Source: Corynebacterium sp.
GTDB lineage: Bacteria; Actinomycetota; Actinomycetes; Mycobacteriales; Mycobacteriaceae
Direction of reading: 5' to 3'
Assembly: GCF_030532325.1 (NCBI RefSeq)
Contig: NZ_JAUNLS010000007.1
Location: 1 to 64,000 of the forward strand
Length of the DNA stretch: 64,000 nucleotides
A program made the position numbers and the translations under genes. This document shows positions 16,944 to 25,437 of the stretch, piece after piece. The notes beneath the pieces are model-generated. The model ran no database searches, was not told the origin of the DNA, and saw nothing but the letters and a program-made list of their open reading frames with translations. Every line of letters begins with the position of its first letter. Position 1 is the first letter of the stretch.

Positions 16944-17780
16944 ATGAAGCCCATGACTCAACAGCCGAGCTTGAATGAGATGATCGACGCGGTCATCAAG
17001 ACGTTCATCGTCGCACACGCCGAGGACTCCGATGAGCACCTAGCCCAGGCGCTCGTCTACAACGCCGGGCGCCTGGCCTGGCGCCTGCGCGAGCAGGGCG
17101 TCAACGTGGAGCAGAAGACCTCCGTCTCCGACGTGGTCACCGATGCCGACCACGCCGCCGAGCGCTTCGTCGCCGGGGTGCTCGAGGCGCTGCGCGCCGA
17201 GGACGGCCTGCTCGGCGAGGAGGGCGCCTCCCGCCCCTCGACCTCCGGGCGCACCTGGGTCATCGACCCCGTCGACGGCACCTACAACTTCGCCTCCGGC
17301 TCCGACTACTGGTGCTCCGCGCTGGCGCTGACCGATGACTCCGGCGTGCTCTTCGGCGCCGTGCACCGCCCGGCCATGGGCTACACGTGGTTTGGTGGGC
17401 GCGACTACCCCACCCGCCTCGACGGCAAGGAGCTGGGTCAGCTTGCCTGCGCCCCCGCCTCCTCACTCTCCCTGTCCACCTACCTGCACCCCACCTCCAT
17501 TGCCAACCCGGAGATCCGCGAGGCCTGGCAGAAGGTGGCCTCCTCTTTTGCCACCGTGCGCATGCTCGGCGCGGGCTCGGTGGATCTCTCCTCGGTGGCT
17601 GAGGGCACCTGGGGCGCGTGGATGCAGCACTCGGTGGCGGACTGGGACTGGTTCCCCGGCAAGGCGCTGGTGGAGGCCGCCGGCGGCGCGGCCCGCACGG
17701 TGGAGGCCGGCGGCACCCGCTGGTGTATTGCCGGAAACAAGCAGGTTGTTGATCAGATGGAGGAGTTGCTCCGTGGGTAA
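16944..17780 (+). CDS. inositol monophosphatase family protein
   Basis: This 278-aa Mg-dependent phosphatase of the IMPase/FBPase superfamily has metal-binding motif [11 protein letters not shown] (about residues 65-75), the GEEGAS glutamate, and [15 protein letters not shown] (about 103-117), with a C-terminal [19 protein letters not shown] block. It is divergent from prfB and overlaps the next IMPase-family gene, an arrangement that matches C. glutamicum (impA-like gene beside hisN). ATG at 16953 is an alternative start. Its substrate (inositol phosphate or another sugar phosphate) cannot be told from sequence. Confidence 0.85.
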   Translation: MKPMTQQPSLNEMIDAVIKTFIVAHAEDSDEHLAQALVYNAGRLAWRLREQGVNVEQKTSVSDVVTDADHAAERFVAGVLEALRAEDGLLGEEGASRPSTSGRTWVIDPVDGTYNFASGSDYWCSALALTDDSGVLFGAVHRPAMGYTWFGGRDYPTRLDGKELGQLACAPASSLSLSTYLHPTSIANPEIREAWQKVASSFATVRMLGAGSVDLSSVAEGTWGAWMQHSVADWDWFPGKALVEAAGGAARTVEAGGTRWCIAGNKQVVDQMEELLRG

Positions 17781-18552
17781 GTACAAAGAAGACCTGGGCC
17801 TGGCCCTGGAGATGGCCGGGCACGCCGATTCCATCACGATGCAGCGCTTCGAGGCCAGCGACCTCTCCGTAAAGGAGAAGCCGGACATGACCCCGGTCTC
17901 CGACGCCGACCTCGCCTGCGAGAAGGCCGTGCGCGAGGCCCTCAAGCGCTCCCGCCCGCGCGACGAAGTCTTGGGCGAGGAATTCGGCGGCCAGCCCTCC
18001 TTCGAGGGCCGCCAGTGGGTCATCGATCCCATCGACGGCACCAAGAACTTCGTGCGCAACGTGCCGGTGTGGGCCACCCTCATCGCGCTGCTGGAGGACG
18101 GCGAACCGGTGGTCTCCGTGATCTCCGCGCCTGCTTTGCGACGCCGCTGGTACGCCGCCAAGGGCGCCGGTGCCTACCGCGTTTTCGGCGGCGAGCCGCG
18201 CCGCCTGCGAGTTTCTGAGGTCAAGGACCTGGAGCACGCCTCGCTGGCCATGAGCTCCCTGGCTGGCTGGGAGGAGCGCGGCAAGCGCGATGCCTTTGTC
18301 AGCCTCACCGACGAGACCTGGCGCCTGCGCGGCTACGGCGACTTCTGGAACTACTGCCTCGTGGCCGAGGGCGCGGTGGATGTCGCCGCGGAGCCGGAGG
18401 TCTCCCTGTGGGATCTGGCCGCCCCCGCCCTGCTGGTCACCGAGGCCGGCGGACGCTTTACCAACCTCGCCGGCGAGGACGGCCCGCACGGCGGCTCCGC
18501 GGTGGCCTCCAACGGGCTGCTGCATGAGACAGTACTCAAGGCACTGGGTTAG
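17773..18552 (+). CDS. hisN: histidinol-phosphatase, IMPase type
   Basis: This 259-aa IMPase-superfamily phosphatase has [22 protein letters not shown] and [20 protein letters not shown], the last matching actinobacterial HisN. HisN removes phosphate from L-histidinol phosphate in histidine synthesis. GTG at 17773 overlaps the stop of the upstream gene and is preceded by GGAGGAG. The longer frame from 17335 is only the out-of-frame reading of the upstream gene. Assignment rests on motif similarity and on the neighbourhood (beside prfB as in C. glutamicum); general inositol phosphatase activity is the alternative. Confidence 0.8.
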   Translation: MGKYKEDLGLALEMAGHADSITMQRFEASDLSVKEKPDMTPVSDADLACEKAVREALKRSRPRDEVLGEEFGGQPSFEGRQWVIDPIDGTKNFVRNVPVWATLIALLEDGEPVVSVISAPALRRRWYAAKGAGAYRVFGGEPRRLRVSEVKDLEHASLAMSSLAGWEERGKRDAFVSLTDETWRLRGYGDFWNYCLVAEGAVDVAAEPEVSLWDLAAPALLVTEAGGRFTNLAGEDGPHGGSAVASNGLLHETVLKALG

Positions 18553-18638
18553 CCCCAGGCCCCGGAGCCGAACAGGCCCCAACCTCAGCCCCAACCCCAG
18601 CCCCGAGCAGGGGCAAGAAGCAGGGGGGGGGAGAAAAA

Positions 18639-18670
18639 GGAGGGTGTCGCCAAGCTTGGCGACACCCTCC
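18639..18670. terminator. bidirectional terminator
   Basis: A perfect 16-bp palindromic hairpin (arms GGAGGGTGTCGCCAAG / CTTGGCGACACCCTCC) is followed by TTTCTGT on the plus strand and TTTTTCTC on the minus strand. It serves the hisN transcript and the convergent S1 peptidase gene. Confidence 0.92.
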
Positions 18671-18719
18671 TTTCTGTCATTTCAGCTCTTCAGCTTGTAC
18701 TCATCTCACCCGGTGCGTA

Positions 18720-19928
18720 CTAATCGCGGGCCAGCGTGAAGCCTGCGCCCACGCCACCCTTGCGGTTGAGGTCAGCAACAATGGCATCCGTGTTGGTGGC
18801 CACCGTGGGGTTGTGCAGCACGCCCTGCCACGGGGTGGAGCAGCCCGGCAGGCCCGGGAAGAGGCCGCGGGTCACGGAGCCCACGATGCGGCCATCGCGC
18901 ATGAGCGGCGCGCCGGAATCACCCACCATGGCGCATACCTGGTTGACCTGAACTTCCTTGCCCTGGGTGTAGGTCATGCCGCAAGTGGTGCCGGTGGCCA
19001 CGCCGCGCTTGCAGGTGACGGTGCCCGGGGCAACGGTGCCGCCGAACTCGGAGGCGGTCACGCCGTTGTAGCTGCGGGTGACGGTGGCCTTGGAGCCGAG
19101 CTCGATGACGGAGTAATCCAGGTAGTCATTGCGGGAGACCACGGTGCCGGTGGGTCCGACCTGCCAGGAATCAGCGGAGGAGACGGAATCGCCCACGTTG
19201 CCGCAGTGGCCAGCGGTAATGCCCACCTTGCGGCCCTCGGCGTCGGTACCGGCGGCAGTCAGCGTGCACATGGTGTCCTGGCCAATGTAGAGCGGGGTGC
19301 CCGGCCCGTAGACCGAGGTGCCCTTGTTGAGGCCTTCGGTGGATTCGTCTGCGATGCGCGGGGCATCGAAGAAGGAGCCCGGAACGCGGTGCAGAATGTA
19401 GTCCGCCTGCGGCTTGCCGGCGGCCAGCTTGGAGAAGCCGTCGTTCTTCCACACGTAGTTCGGGTCAGTGCCCTGCGGCTTGAACTCAGGCTGGGTGGCC
19501 TGCTCGAGTAACCCGATGGGGTGTGGGTTGGTCAGCGGCTCCGCGTACTTCTCGGCGTACTTCTGCGCGGTGTTGGCGGCGTTCTGTGCAGCACTTTCAG
19601 CCGCGCCCTGGACGGCGTCCTCGGCGTTGACGGTCAGCGGCGGGAAAGCACCGGCCTGTTGTGCGGAGGCGGCAGCTGCGGCGGCGCTGGCGTTGCGCAC
19701 GGCGCCGTTGACGGCGGCATCAACGCTATCGGTCAGTGCGGAATCCACCGGCGCCGTCTGGACGCCGACGCTAGCAAGATCAGAGCGCGCCTGTTCCACG
19801 AAGCCCGCGGAGTCAATCTCGGGGAGGGTGGGAAGTTCCTGGGCGCCCGCGGCCGGACTGCCCAAGAAAAACGCACCCGCGAAAGCCGAGCCCACGAGGA
19901 CTTTCTTAAGGTGCGGAATTTTTCTCAT
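18720..19928 (-). CDS. secreted trypsin-like serine peptidase (S1 family)
   Basis: This 402-aa exported protein has a signal peptide (basic MRKIPHLKK, hydrophobic core, cleavage after AAGA-Q near residue 29). A 130-residue Ala-rich helical pro-region precedes the peptidase domain. The catalytic triad is visible as ITAGHCG, YLDYSVIEL and VGDSGAPL, and several Cys are placed to form disulfides (TMCTL/GHCG, TCKRG/TTCG, QVCAMVG/PGCS). The Ala-rich region probably acts as pro-peptide or wall-spanning linker. Its substrate is unknown. It is alone between the bidirectional terminator and the phoD gene. Confidence 0.9.
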   Translation of the reverse strand: MRKIPHLKKVLVGSAFAGAFFLGSPAAGAQELPTLPEIDSAGFVEQARSDLASVGVQTAPVDSALTDSVDAAVNGAVRNASAAAAAASAQQAGAFPPLTVNAEDAVQGAAESAAQNAANTAQKYAEKYAEPLTNPHPIGLLEQATQPEFKPQGTDPNYVWKNDGFSKLAAGKPQADYILHRVPGSFFDAPRIADESTEGLNKGTSVYGPGTPLYIGQDTMCTLTAAGTDAEGRKVGITAGHCGNVGDSVSSADSWQVGPTGTVVSRNDYLDYSVIELGSKATVTRSYNGVTASEFGGTVAPGTVTCKRGVATGTTCGMTYTQGKEVQVNQVCAMVGDSGAPLMRDGRIVGSVTRGLFPGLPGCSTPWQGVLHNPTVATNTDAIVADLNRKGGVGAGFTLARD

Positions 19929-20063
19929 AAAAGGAGACCTCTCTTCAATTATGTCGAAGCTGGATGACGGTACTCATCCATAGTGTCACGCCTCCCCCAG
20001 CGTGGACACGCGTGCGCGCAGACTGTGTCCAAGCCGTTACACGATTGCCAGACTTCGGGTGTA

Positions 20064-21803
20064 TTAGGCGGTAAACCCCTCCTCCGGCTTCCACGTCTTG
20101 GTCACGGCGAGGGACACGCTGGCCTCGGGGTCCTCAACATCGGAAACACGGTAGTAGTTCATGTCAACGTGGTCCGCGTAAAGGTTCGCCACAGCGTAAC
20201 CGTGGGAGTCATAGTCGAGGTGCTTGACCCAGGGGTTGGCGCTTTTAATCGCGTCCTCCACGATGTGAGAAGTGGAATTGTCTTCCGCGTGATAAACGCC
20301 GGTATAAGTGGTCAGAATTTCATCGACATTTGGTGCAGAAATGGACGTGGTCACCATTTCGCACGCCACGCGCTTCTCACCGAGATAAATGTCATTTGCC
20401 CATTCGGAGTGAATATCGCCGGTGACAAAGAAGGAATACCCCTCACGGGCGTCGAGGGCCTCGAGGACGCGGTCGCGCTCCGCGGTGTAGCCGTCCCACT
20501 GGTCGGAGTTGAGGGCGAAGCCGGAGGTGCTGCCCTTGATGTACTGCAGGCCGTGGTTGGCCGCGTCATTGCCCGGGATGGTCAGCAGGCGCATCGGGGC
20601 CATCATCACGGAGTTGCCCATGACCATCCAGGTGGCATCGGACATGGAGATGGTATCGCGCAGCCACGCCAGCTGCTCGTTTCCCAGCAGGGTGCGGTCC
20701 GGGTCGTTGAAGTGCGCGGAGGTGGTCTCCTCATCGCGGTAGCTGCGCAGATCCATCATGGTCAGTTCCATGAGCGAGCCGAAGCGCAGGTTGCGGTAGA
20801 GCTTTCCGCCCTCGCTGAGCTGCTTCTGGCGCAGGGGCATCCACTCGTAGTAGGCCTGCAGCGCGTCGTTCCAGCGGCGGGTCCACTCGCCTTCGGCCTC
20901 GCCGGGGGTGTGGTTCTCCGCGCCCTCGCGCCAGTTGTTGTTGGCCACCTCGTGGTCATCCCAGACCACAACCCAGGGGGCAGCGGCGTGGGCGTTCTGC
21001 AGGTGCATATCGGTACGGTAGCGCCCGTAGCGGATGCGGTAATCCTCCAGAGTCGTGATCTCCCACACAGGGTGGTGTGGGCGGGCCACGCCCTTCTTAC
21101 CCGCGTATTCGCCGGTGGGGTACTCGTAGATGTAATCGCCCAGGAAGACCACGAAGTCGATCTCCCCGGCGCGGCCGCGCTCGGCCATGTCCTTGTACGC
21201 GCAGAAGAAGCCAGACTCGTAGTTGGCACAGGAGGCCACCGCAAAGTTGAGGCGCTCCGGGGTGGAGTTGACGTCCGGGGCGGTCTTGGTGCGCCCCACC
21301 GGGGAGACGGCACCAGCGTGCGCGCCGGAGGCCACGCGGAAGCGGTAGTAGTACACGGTCTCCGGGCTCAGGCCGAAGGGATCGACGTGCACGGTGTGGT
21401 CATGCTCCGCGGTAGCGGTTTCCTCGCCGTTGTCCACGATGTTGCCGAAGCCCTCGTCGGTGGCAATCTCCCACTCCACGGTGACGTCCTCACCTAGGCC
21501 GGAGCCCGGCAGGGAGTCGCGGTCCGGGGTAATGCGCGTCCACAGCACCACGGAGGTGGGCAGCGGATCGCCGGAGGCCACGCCGTGTAGGAAAGGCAGC
21601 GTGGAGTTGGTGTACTTGTTGTACTCCTCCAGCGGCGCAAGGCGGGAGCTGCCTTCCTGGGCGCCGGCGGCGCTGAGACCGTAGCCCGCGGCAAGGGTGG
21701 TAGCGCCAGTGGCACCCCAGCGCAGGGCGGTACGGCGAGAGACGCGAGAGGAGCTGGAATTTTCTTCAGAGGTGGCCCGATTCTGGCCGGCAGATTGAGA
21801 CAT
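20064..21803 (-). CDS. phoD: alkaline phosphatase D (PhoD), Tat-exported
   Basis: This 579-aa extracytoplasmic phosphodiesterase/phosphatase of the PhoD family has the twin-arginine signal SRVSRRTALRWG followed by a hydrophobic stretch ending AAGAQ. The N-terminal fibronectin-like domain (GVASGDPLPTSVVLWTRITP) is typical. The metallophosphatase core shows VASCANYESGFF, FLGDYIYEY, WDDHEVANNNW, FFVTGDIHSEW. ATG at 21803 is chosen because it gives a normal Tat signal; the frame extends 21 codons further. It is divergent from another secreted phosphoesterase, so both are probably induced by phosphate shortage. Confidence 0.93.
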   Translation of the reverse strand: MSQSAGQNRATSEENSSSSRVSRRTALRWGATGATTLAAGYGLSAAGAQEGSSRLAPLEEYNKYTNSTLPFLHGVASGDPLPTSVVLWTRITPDRDSLPGSGLGEDVTVEWEIATDEGFGNIVDNGEETATAEHDHTVHVDPFGLSPETVYYYRFRVASGAHAGAVSPVGRTKTAPDVNSTPERLNFAVASCANYESGFFCAYKDMAERGRAGEIDFVVFLGDYIYEYPTGEYAGKKGVARPHHPVWEITTLEDYRIRYGRYRTDMHLQNAHAAAPWVVVWDDHEVANNNWREGAENHTPGEAEGEWTRRWNDALQAYYEWMPLRQKQLSEGGKLYRNLRFGSLMELTMMDLRSYRDEETTSAHFNDPDRTLLGNEQLAWLRDTISMSDATWMVMGNSVMMAPMRLLTIPGNDAANHGLQYIKGSTSGFALNSDQWDGYTAERDRVLEALDAREGYSFFVTGDIHSEWANDIYLGEKRVACEMVTTSISAPNVDEILTTYTGVYHAEDNSTSHIVEDAIKSANPWVKHLDYDSHGYAVANLYADHVDMNYYRVSDVEDPEASVSLAVTKTWKPEEGFTA

Positions 21804-22063
21804 GACCGTTAACTTAGGGTTGGCTGCAGCGCCTTTCAACGCGGGCGTTACGGTACATTCCCCCACATCGGGGGCATTTTATTCATAATTCTCGCGGGGT
21901 TTTCACGGCATTAACCAAGGCTTCACTTAGCCATGGTCTTGTAGGACGGTCACACCGTGGATCCGTGTGCTGTGCGCCTGTACAGCGCGCGGTTCCGCGT
22001 TGTTTTCTGACCTTTCAACTCTTTCGCATAAAGCAACTCATCACAGGAACTCACAAGGGAATA
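21804..22063. promoter_or_regulatory. divergent promoter region between two secreted phosphatases
   Basis: This 260-bp spacer drives phoD leftward and the purple-acid-type phosphoesterase rightward. It holds a direct repeat of TTCAC (tTTCAC at 21901-21906, cTTCAC at 21921-21926) spaced 20 bp, which reads as repeated GTGAA on the other strand. Direct GTGAA-like repeats are compatible with PhoR-type binding sites of corynebacteria, but the match is loose. No clear core promoter could be fixed. Confidence 0.35.
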
Positions 22064-23857
22064 ATGAAGCGCTTCAGCATCTCTCCATCCAAGAAGTTCA
22101 CCGCGGTTATCGCGGCCTCCGCGGTGGCACTTGCCTCTTCTCTCAGCCTCCCGCAAGTGGCCGTGGCACAAACCGACCCCACCTCGCGCGTTGTCCTGCA
22201 GCCCGGCTCCACCGAGCGCTCCGTCATGGTCAACTGGCGCACCAAGTCCACCCGCGCCGAGGAAGTCCTCGAGGTCACCGGCCCGGAGGGCTCCCTGGCC
22301 TTCCCCGCTAAGCAGAAGGGCAAGGGCGTGGGCTATGTCACCAACTTTGCCGTGGCCGGCGGGCTGGAAGAAAACACCGAGTACACCTACCGCGTCGGCT
22401 CCGCCGAGGGCGGCTGGTCCGAGCCGGAGACCTTCAACACCGGCAGCTTCGGCGAAGACTGGAGCTTCATCACCGTCTCCGATGCGCAGATTGGCGTGGA
22501 CACCGGCATCGCCGAGCAGACCGAGCAGTGGCAGCGCACCATCGGCAACGCTGTGGCCGACGCCCCCGGAGCCAACTTGATCTGGTCCCTGGGTGACCAG
22601 GTTGAGGGATGGGGCGCGCTGGACAAGCAGTACGAGAGCTACTTCTCCGCCCCGGAGATCCGCCGCGTGCCCACCAGCGCGCTGCCGGGCAACCACGAGG
22701 GCTACCCCTCCGCCGCCGAGTTCCCGCGCTACGACGATCACTTCTCCAGCCCGCACAAGCAGCGCGACATCCGCGACTTCTACTTCGAGCGTAACAACGT
22801 GCTCTTCATCGGCCTGGACACCAACGCCAGCGGCGAGGAGGACATCGAGCGCCACGCGGAGTTCATGCGTGAGACCATCGCCAACCGCGGCGCCTTCAAC
22901 GACTGGGTCATCGTGGGCATGCATCACGCGTTCTTCTCCCAGGGCACCCACTACACCGATGACGATGTCGCCCGCCTGCGTGAGAAGCTCGCCCCCGTAA
23001 TGACTGAGCTCGACGTCGACGCCGTGCTCAGCGGCCACGATCACATCTACACCCGCACCCACCTCATGAACGGCACCACCCCGGTGCCCACCCCGGGCAA
23101 GCGCGGCGACGTGCTCGCGCCCAACGACGGCGAAGTCCTCTACATCACCACCACCACCGCCGGCGGCGGCAAGTACTACGACTTCCAGGGCGAGGACGGC
23201 AAGAAGTACCCGAACGCCCGCATGGAGCACATCGATCCTTCGCTGGCGCACCCCTCCACTGCGTTCTGGCGCCAGGACTACGACGAGGACTACATGATCG
23301 TCGACGTCACCGGCGAGGAGCTGACCTTCCGCACCTACAACGCCAACAACCCCAACCTGGTGGACAAGGTCACCATCAAGAACAATGACCGCGCCATCGC
23401 CGACCCGCGCGAGACCGAGGTCCCGCCGGTGACCACCACCGCGACGGCCACTGCAACCGCCACCCAGACCATCACCACCACGGTGCCCACGACCGTTGCG
23501 ACCACCATCACCAAGCCGGCCACCACCGAGACCACCACCACGGTGATTCCGACCACCGTGACCACCACGATTACCGGCAAGCCGGAGGAACCGAGCGCGG
23601 AGCCTTCCGAGAAGCCCGGCGACTCCAACAAGCCGGGCGATTCCAACAAGCCGGGCGAGCCCACCGAGTGCACGGCCACCTCTGCCTACGCCTGCGGCTC
23701 CGTCAAGGGCGGCATGGTTGGCTACCTGCTGGGCGCGATTAGCGCCGTGGTTGTCGCCGGCGGCATCGCTGCCGTGGGCCACGACCCAGCACTGCGCAAG
23801 AACATTCAGGCCACCCTGGACCAGCTCTACCGCATGTACCTCCGCCTCTTCCCCTAA
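22064..23857 (+). CDS. secreted metallophosphoesterase, purple acid phosphatase type, C-terminally membrane-anchored
   Basis: This 597-aa surface protein has a signal peptide (MKRFSISPSKK, cleavage near VAVA-Q, residue 37), an N-terminal fibronectin-like domain (RVVLQPGSTERSVMVNWRTK), and a calcineurin-like core with VSDAQIG, WSLGDQVE, ALPGNHEG, VGMHHAFF and SGHDHIYTR. After residue ~450 comes a Thr-rich linker (ATATATATQTITTTVPTTVA and more), a GDSNKP repeat, two Cys and one membrane helix (MVGYLLGAISAVVVAGGIAAV) with a basic amphipathic tail. ATG at 22064 has AAGGGA upstream. It likely releases phosphate from organic esters outside the cell, with the linker spanning the wall. Confidence 0.9.
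   Translation: MKRFSISPSKKFTAVIAASAVALASSLSLPQVAVAQTDPTSRVVLQPGSTERSVMVNWRTKSTRAEEVLEVTGPEGSLAFPAKQKGKGVGYVTNFAVAGGLEENTEYTYRVGSAEGGWSEPETFNTGSFGEDWSFITVSDAQIGVDTGIAEQTEQWQRTIGNAVADAPGANLIWSLGDQVEGWGALDKQYESYFSAPEIRRVPTSALPGNHEGYPSAAEFPRYDDHFSSPHKQRDIRDFYFERNNVLFIGLDTNASGEEDIERHAEFMRETIANRGAFNDWVIVGMHHAFFSQGTHYTDDDVARLREKLAPVMTELDVDAVLSGHDHIYTRTHLMNGTTPVPTPGKRGDVLAPNDGEVLYITTTTAGGGKYYDFQGEDGKKYPNARMEHIDPSLAHPSTAFWRQDYDEDYMIVDVTGEELTFRTYNANNPNLVDKVTIKNNDRAIADPRETEVPPVTTTATATATATQTITTTVPTTVATTITKPATTETTTTVIPTTVTTTITGKPEEPSAEPSEKPGDSNKPGDSNKPGEPTECTATSAYACGSVKGGMVGYLLGAISAVVVAGGIAAVGHDPALRKNIQATLDQLYRMYLRLFP
23430..23670 (+). repeat. Thr-rich linker and GDSNKP repeat coding region
   Basis: Within the phosphoesterase gene, codons for Thr dominate from about 23430 to 23570 (ACC/ACG runs), followed by a tandem 18-bp unit encoding GDSNKP near 23628-23660. 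Such linkers span corynebacterial cell walls and are prone to length variation. Confidence 0.7.
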
Positions 23858-23970
23858 GGACTCCACCAGCCGCGTCCTGCCCCGCGTTCCGTGTTTCCTG
23901 CACGGCCGCGGGGCATAACTTTTATCTAATCGCAACGTTCATCACGTGCCCCACCCGTTACGCTAGGCAC

Positions 23971-24699
23971 ATGAGTACTCCACGCCGAACCCCCGCAACA
24001 GCCCATCCTCGCACCTTTACTCGGCGCCGCGCTCTTCCCGTGGTTGCCGCCGTAGCCCTCGCCGCCGGACTCAGCGCCTGCTCTGGAGGCGATGACTCAC
24101 CTGCTGACTCCTCCGCTGGCGAGGCCGCCTCCACCGTCACCACCACCCAGGATCCCTCCGGCGGCCAGGACTCCTCCCCCGATTCCCAGCGCCCCGACGG
24201 CAACAGCGGCACCGAACAGCCAGAGCAGCGCAGCGGCTCGCTCGCCGCACCCGAGGACAACCAGCCACCCCGCGACCCGCGGGCGTGCACCATGGATCAG
24301 CTCACCGTCTCCCTCGGCACCCAACAAGGCGCTGCGGGCTCCTCGCTTGTCGACGTCCTCTTCAGCAACACCTCGGACTCCCCCTGCACCCTCACCGGCT
24401 TCCCGGGAGTCTCCGCGGTGACCAACAATGACGGCACCCAGCTCGGCCGCGCAGCCACCCGGGAGAACAACGCTCCCGCACAACCAGTGAGCCTCGCCCC
24501 CGGCGCGGCAGCAGTGGCCAACGTGAAGATCACCAACGTCGGCCCCATGGATCCCACCCAGTGCCAGCCACAGCCTGCCGACGGCCTCCGTGTCTACCCG
24601 CCGGAGGAAACCCGCAGCGCCTTCCTGGAGATCCCCGGACTGCAGGGCTGCGCCGGGGACGTGTCCTACATTTCCGTCCAGCCAGTCAGCCCCGCCTAA
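23971..24699 (+). CDS. DUF4232 domain lipoprotein
   Basis: This 242-aa protein has a basic N-terminus (FTRRRALPVV), a hydrophobic core and the lipobox LSAC at about residues 34-37, so it is lipid-anchored. A 60-residue Ser/Pro/Asp/Gln linker follows. The C-terminal domain (CTMDQLTVSLGTQQGAAGSS, LFSNTSDSPCTLTGFPGVSA, and two later Cys) fits DUF4232, a beta-sandwich of unknown role common on actinobacterial surfaces. TACGCT sits six bases before ATG, so the transcript is probably leaderless. Confidence 0.88.
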   Translation: MSTPRRTPATAHPRTFTRRRALPVVAAVALAAGLSACSGGDDSPADSSAGEAASTVTTTQDPSGGQDSSPDSQRPDGNSGTEQPEQRSGSLAAPEDNQPPRDPRACTMDQLTVSLGTQQGAAGSSLVDVLFSNTSDSPCTLTGFPGVSAVTNNDGTQLGRAATRENNAPAQPVSLAPGAAAVANVKITNVGPMDPTQCQPQPADGLRVYPPEETRSAFLEIPGLQGCAGDVSYISVQPVSPA

Positions 24700-24728
24700 C
24701 CTGCACGCCTAGCCCGCACAGCAGGTGC

Positions 24729-25169
24729 CTACTGCACCGGATTGCTCCCGTCCTCCATGACGGGGCCAGTAGGCACAGCGGTGGCGCTACCGGGCAGCAG
24801 CACGAGTGTGACCACCGCCGGCCCGCCCACCGAGCGCAGCGAGTGCGTAATCCCCTCATCCACCGAGATAGCCGTGCCGGGTTCCAAACGCAGCGTCTCA
24901 GCGCCGATGGTGAAATCCACCTGCCCCTCCTGCCCCAGCACCAAGATGGGCCCCGGCGCGTGGTGATCATCCATGACATCGCCCTTGCGGAAAGAGAGGC
25001 GGATGACGCCTGCGTGCGCTAGCTTTTCTTGCAGTCTCACCTCGGGAACCGCTCGGCCCTCCCCCGCTTCCGAGGAGTGAGGGGCGTTCAGCTGGGTGAG
25101 GTAGGTCCAGCCATCGCCGGCTCGGTTGTAGGACTGCTTGGGAGTGTGCGTGGTCTTTTCAGTGCTCAT
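24729..25169 (-). CDS. cupin domain protein
   Basis: This 146-aa cytosolic protein has a single cupin barrel: FRKGDVMDDHHAPGPILVLG supplies the first cupin motif with metal-binding His residues, and LEPGTAISVDEGITHSL the second. Such small cupins bind a metal or ligand and may be enzymes or sensors; nothing specific can be said. It converges with the DUF4232 gene (30 bp between stops) and is divergent from the phoA-type gene. Confidence 0.88.
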   Translation of the reverse strand: MSTEKTTHTPKQSYNRAGDGWTYLTQLNAPHSSEAGEGRAVPEVRLQEKLAHAGVIRLSFRKGDVMDDHHAPGPILVLGQEGQVDFTIGAETLRLEPGTAISVDEGITHSLRSVGGPAVVTLVLLPGSATAVPTGPVMEDGSNPVQ

Positions 25170-25437
25170 GATTCCATTCTCTCCCAGTCTCCGGATTTAG
25201 CAAGGCTTTATCCGTAGATATTTCTGCAACCCTTCCCTACTTTCACGCAGATGCTCGCAGAGATTAAAGAAGCATTTACTTATATTTATCCGCCGCGACA
25301 CCTGCACCCACTACCTTGATGGCTGCGGTTAGACAATCATTTCCATCACGCTGGGCGCTCTCCCTGCCGCGATGGGCCTGATCGTTGTGCACGCACCGAA
25401 ACTGTTCTCCACTTCTCGCACACAAGGAAAACTCTAG
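25170..25437. promoter_or_regulatory. divergent spacer upstream of the PhoA-type phosphatase
   Basis: This 268-bp gene-free spacer is more A+T-rich than its flanks and separates the cupin gene (left) from the alkaline phosphatase (right). It must hold both promoters. No clear -35/-10 pair or repeat was identified. Confidence 0.3.

Noticed and set aside
18624-18640. G homopolymer and A-rich run before the bidirectional terminator
   Set aside because: No gene or phase-variation target is linked to it; it only forms the tail of the terminator.
21950-23935. 661-codon minus-strand frame opposite the purple-acid-type phosphoesterase
   Set aside because: Low-complexity Gly/Val/His-rich shadow; the plus strand has signal peptide and phosphoesterase motifs.
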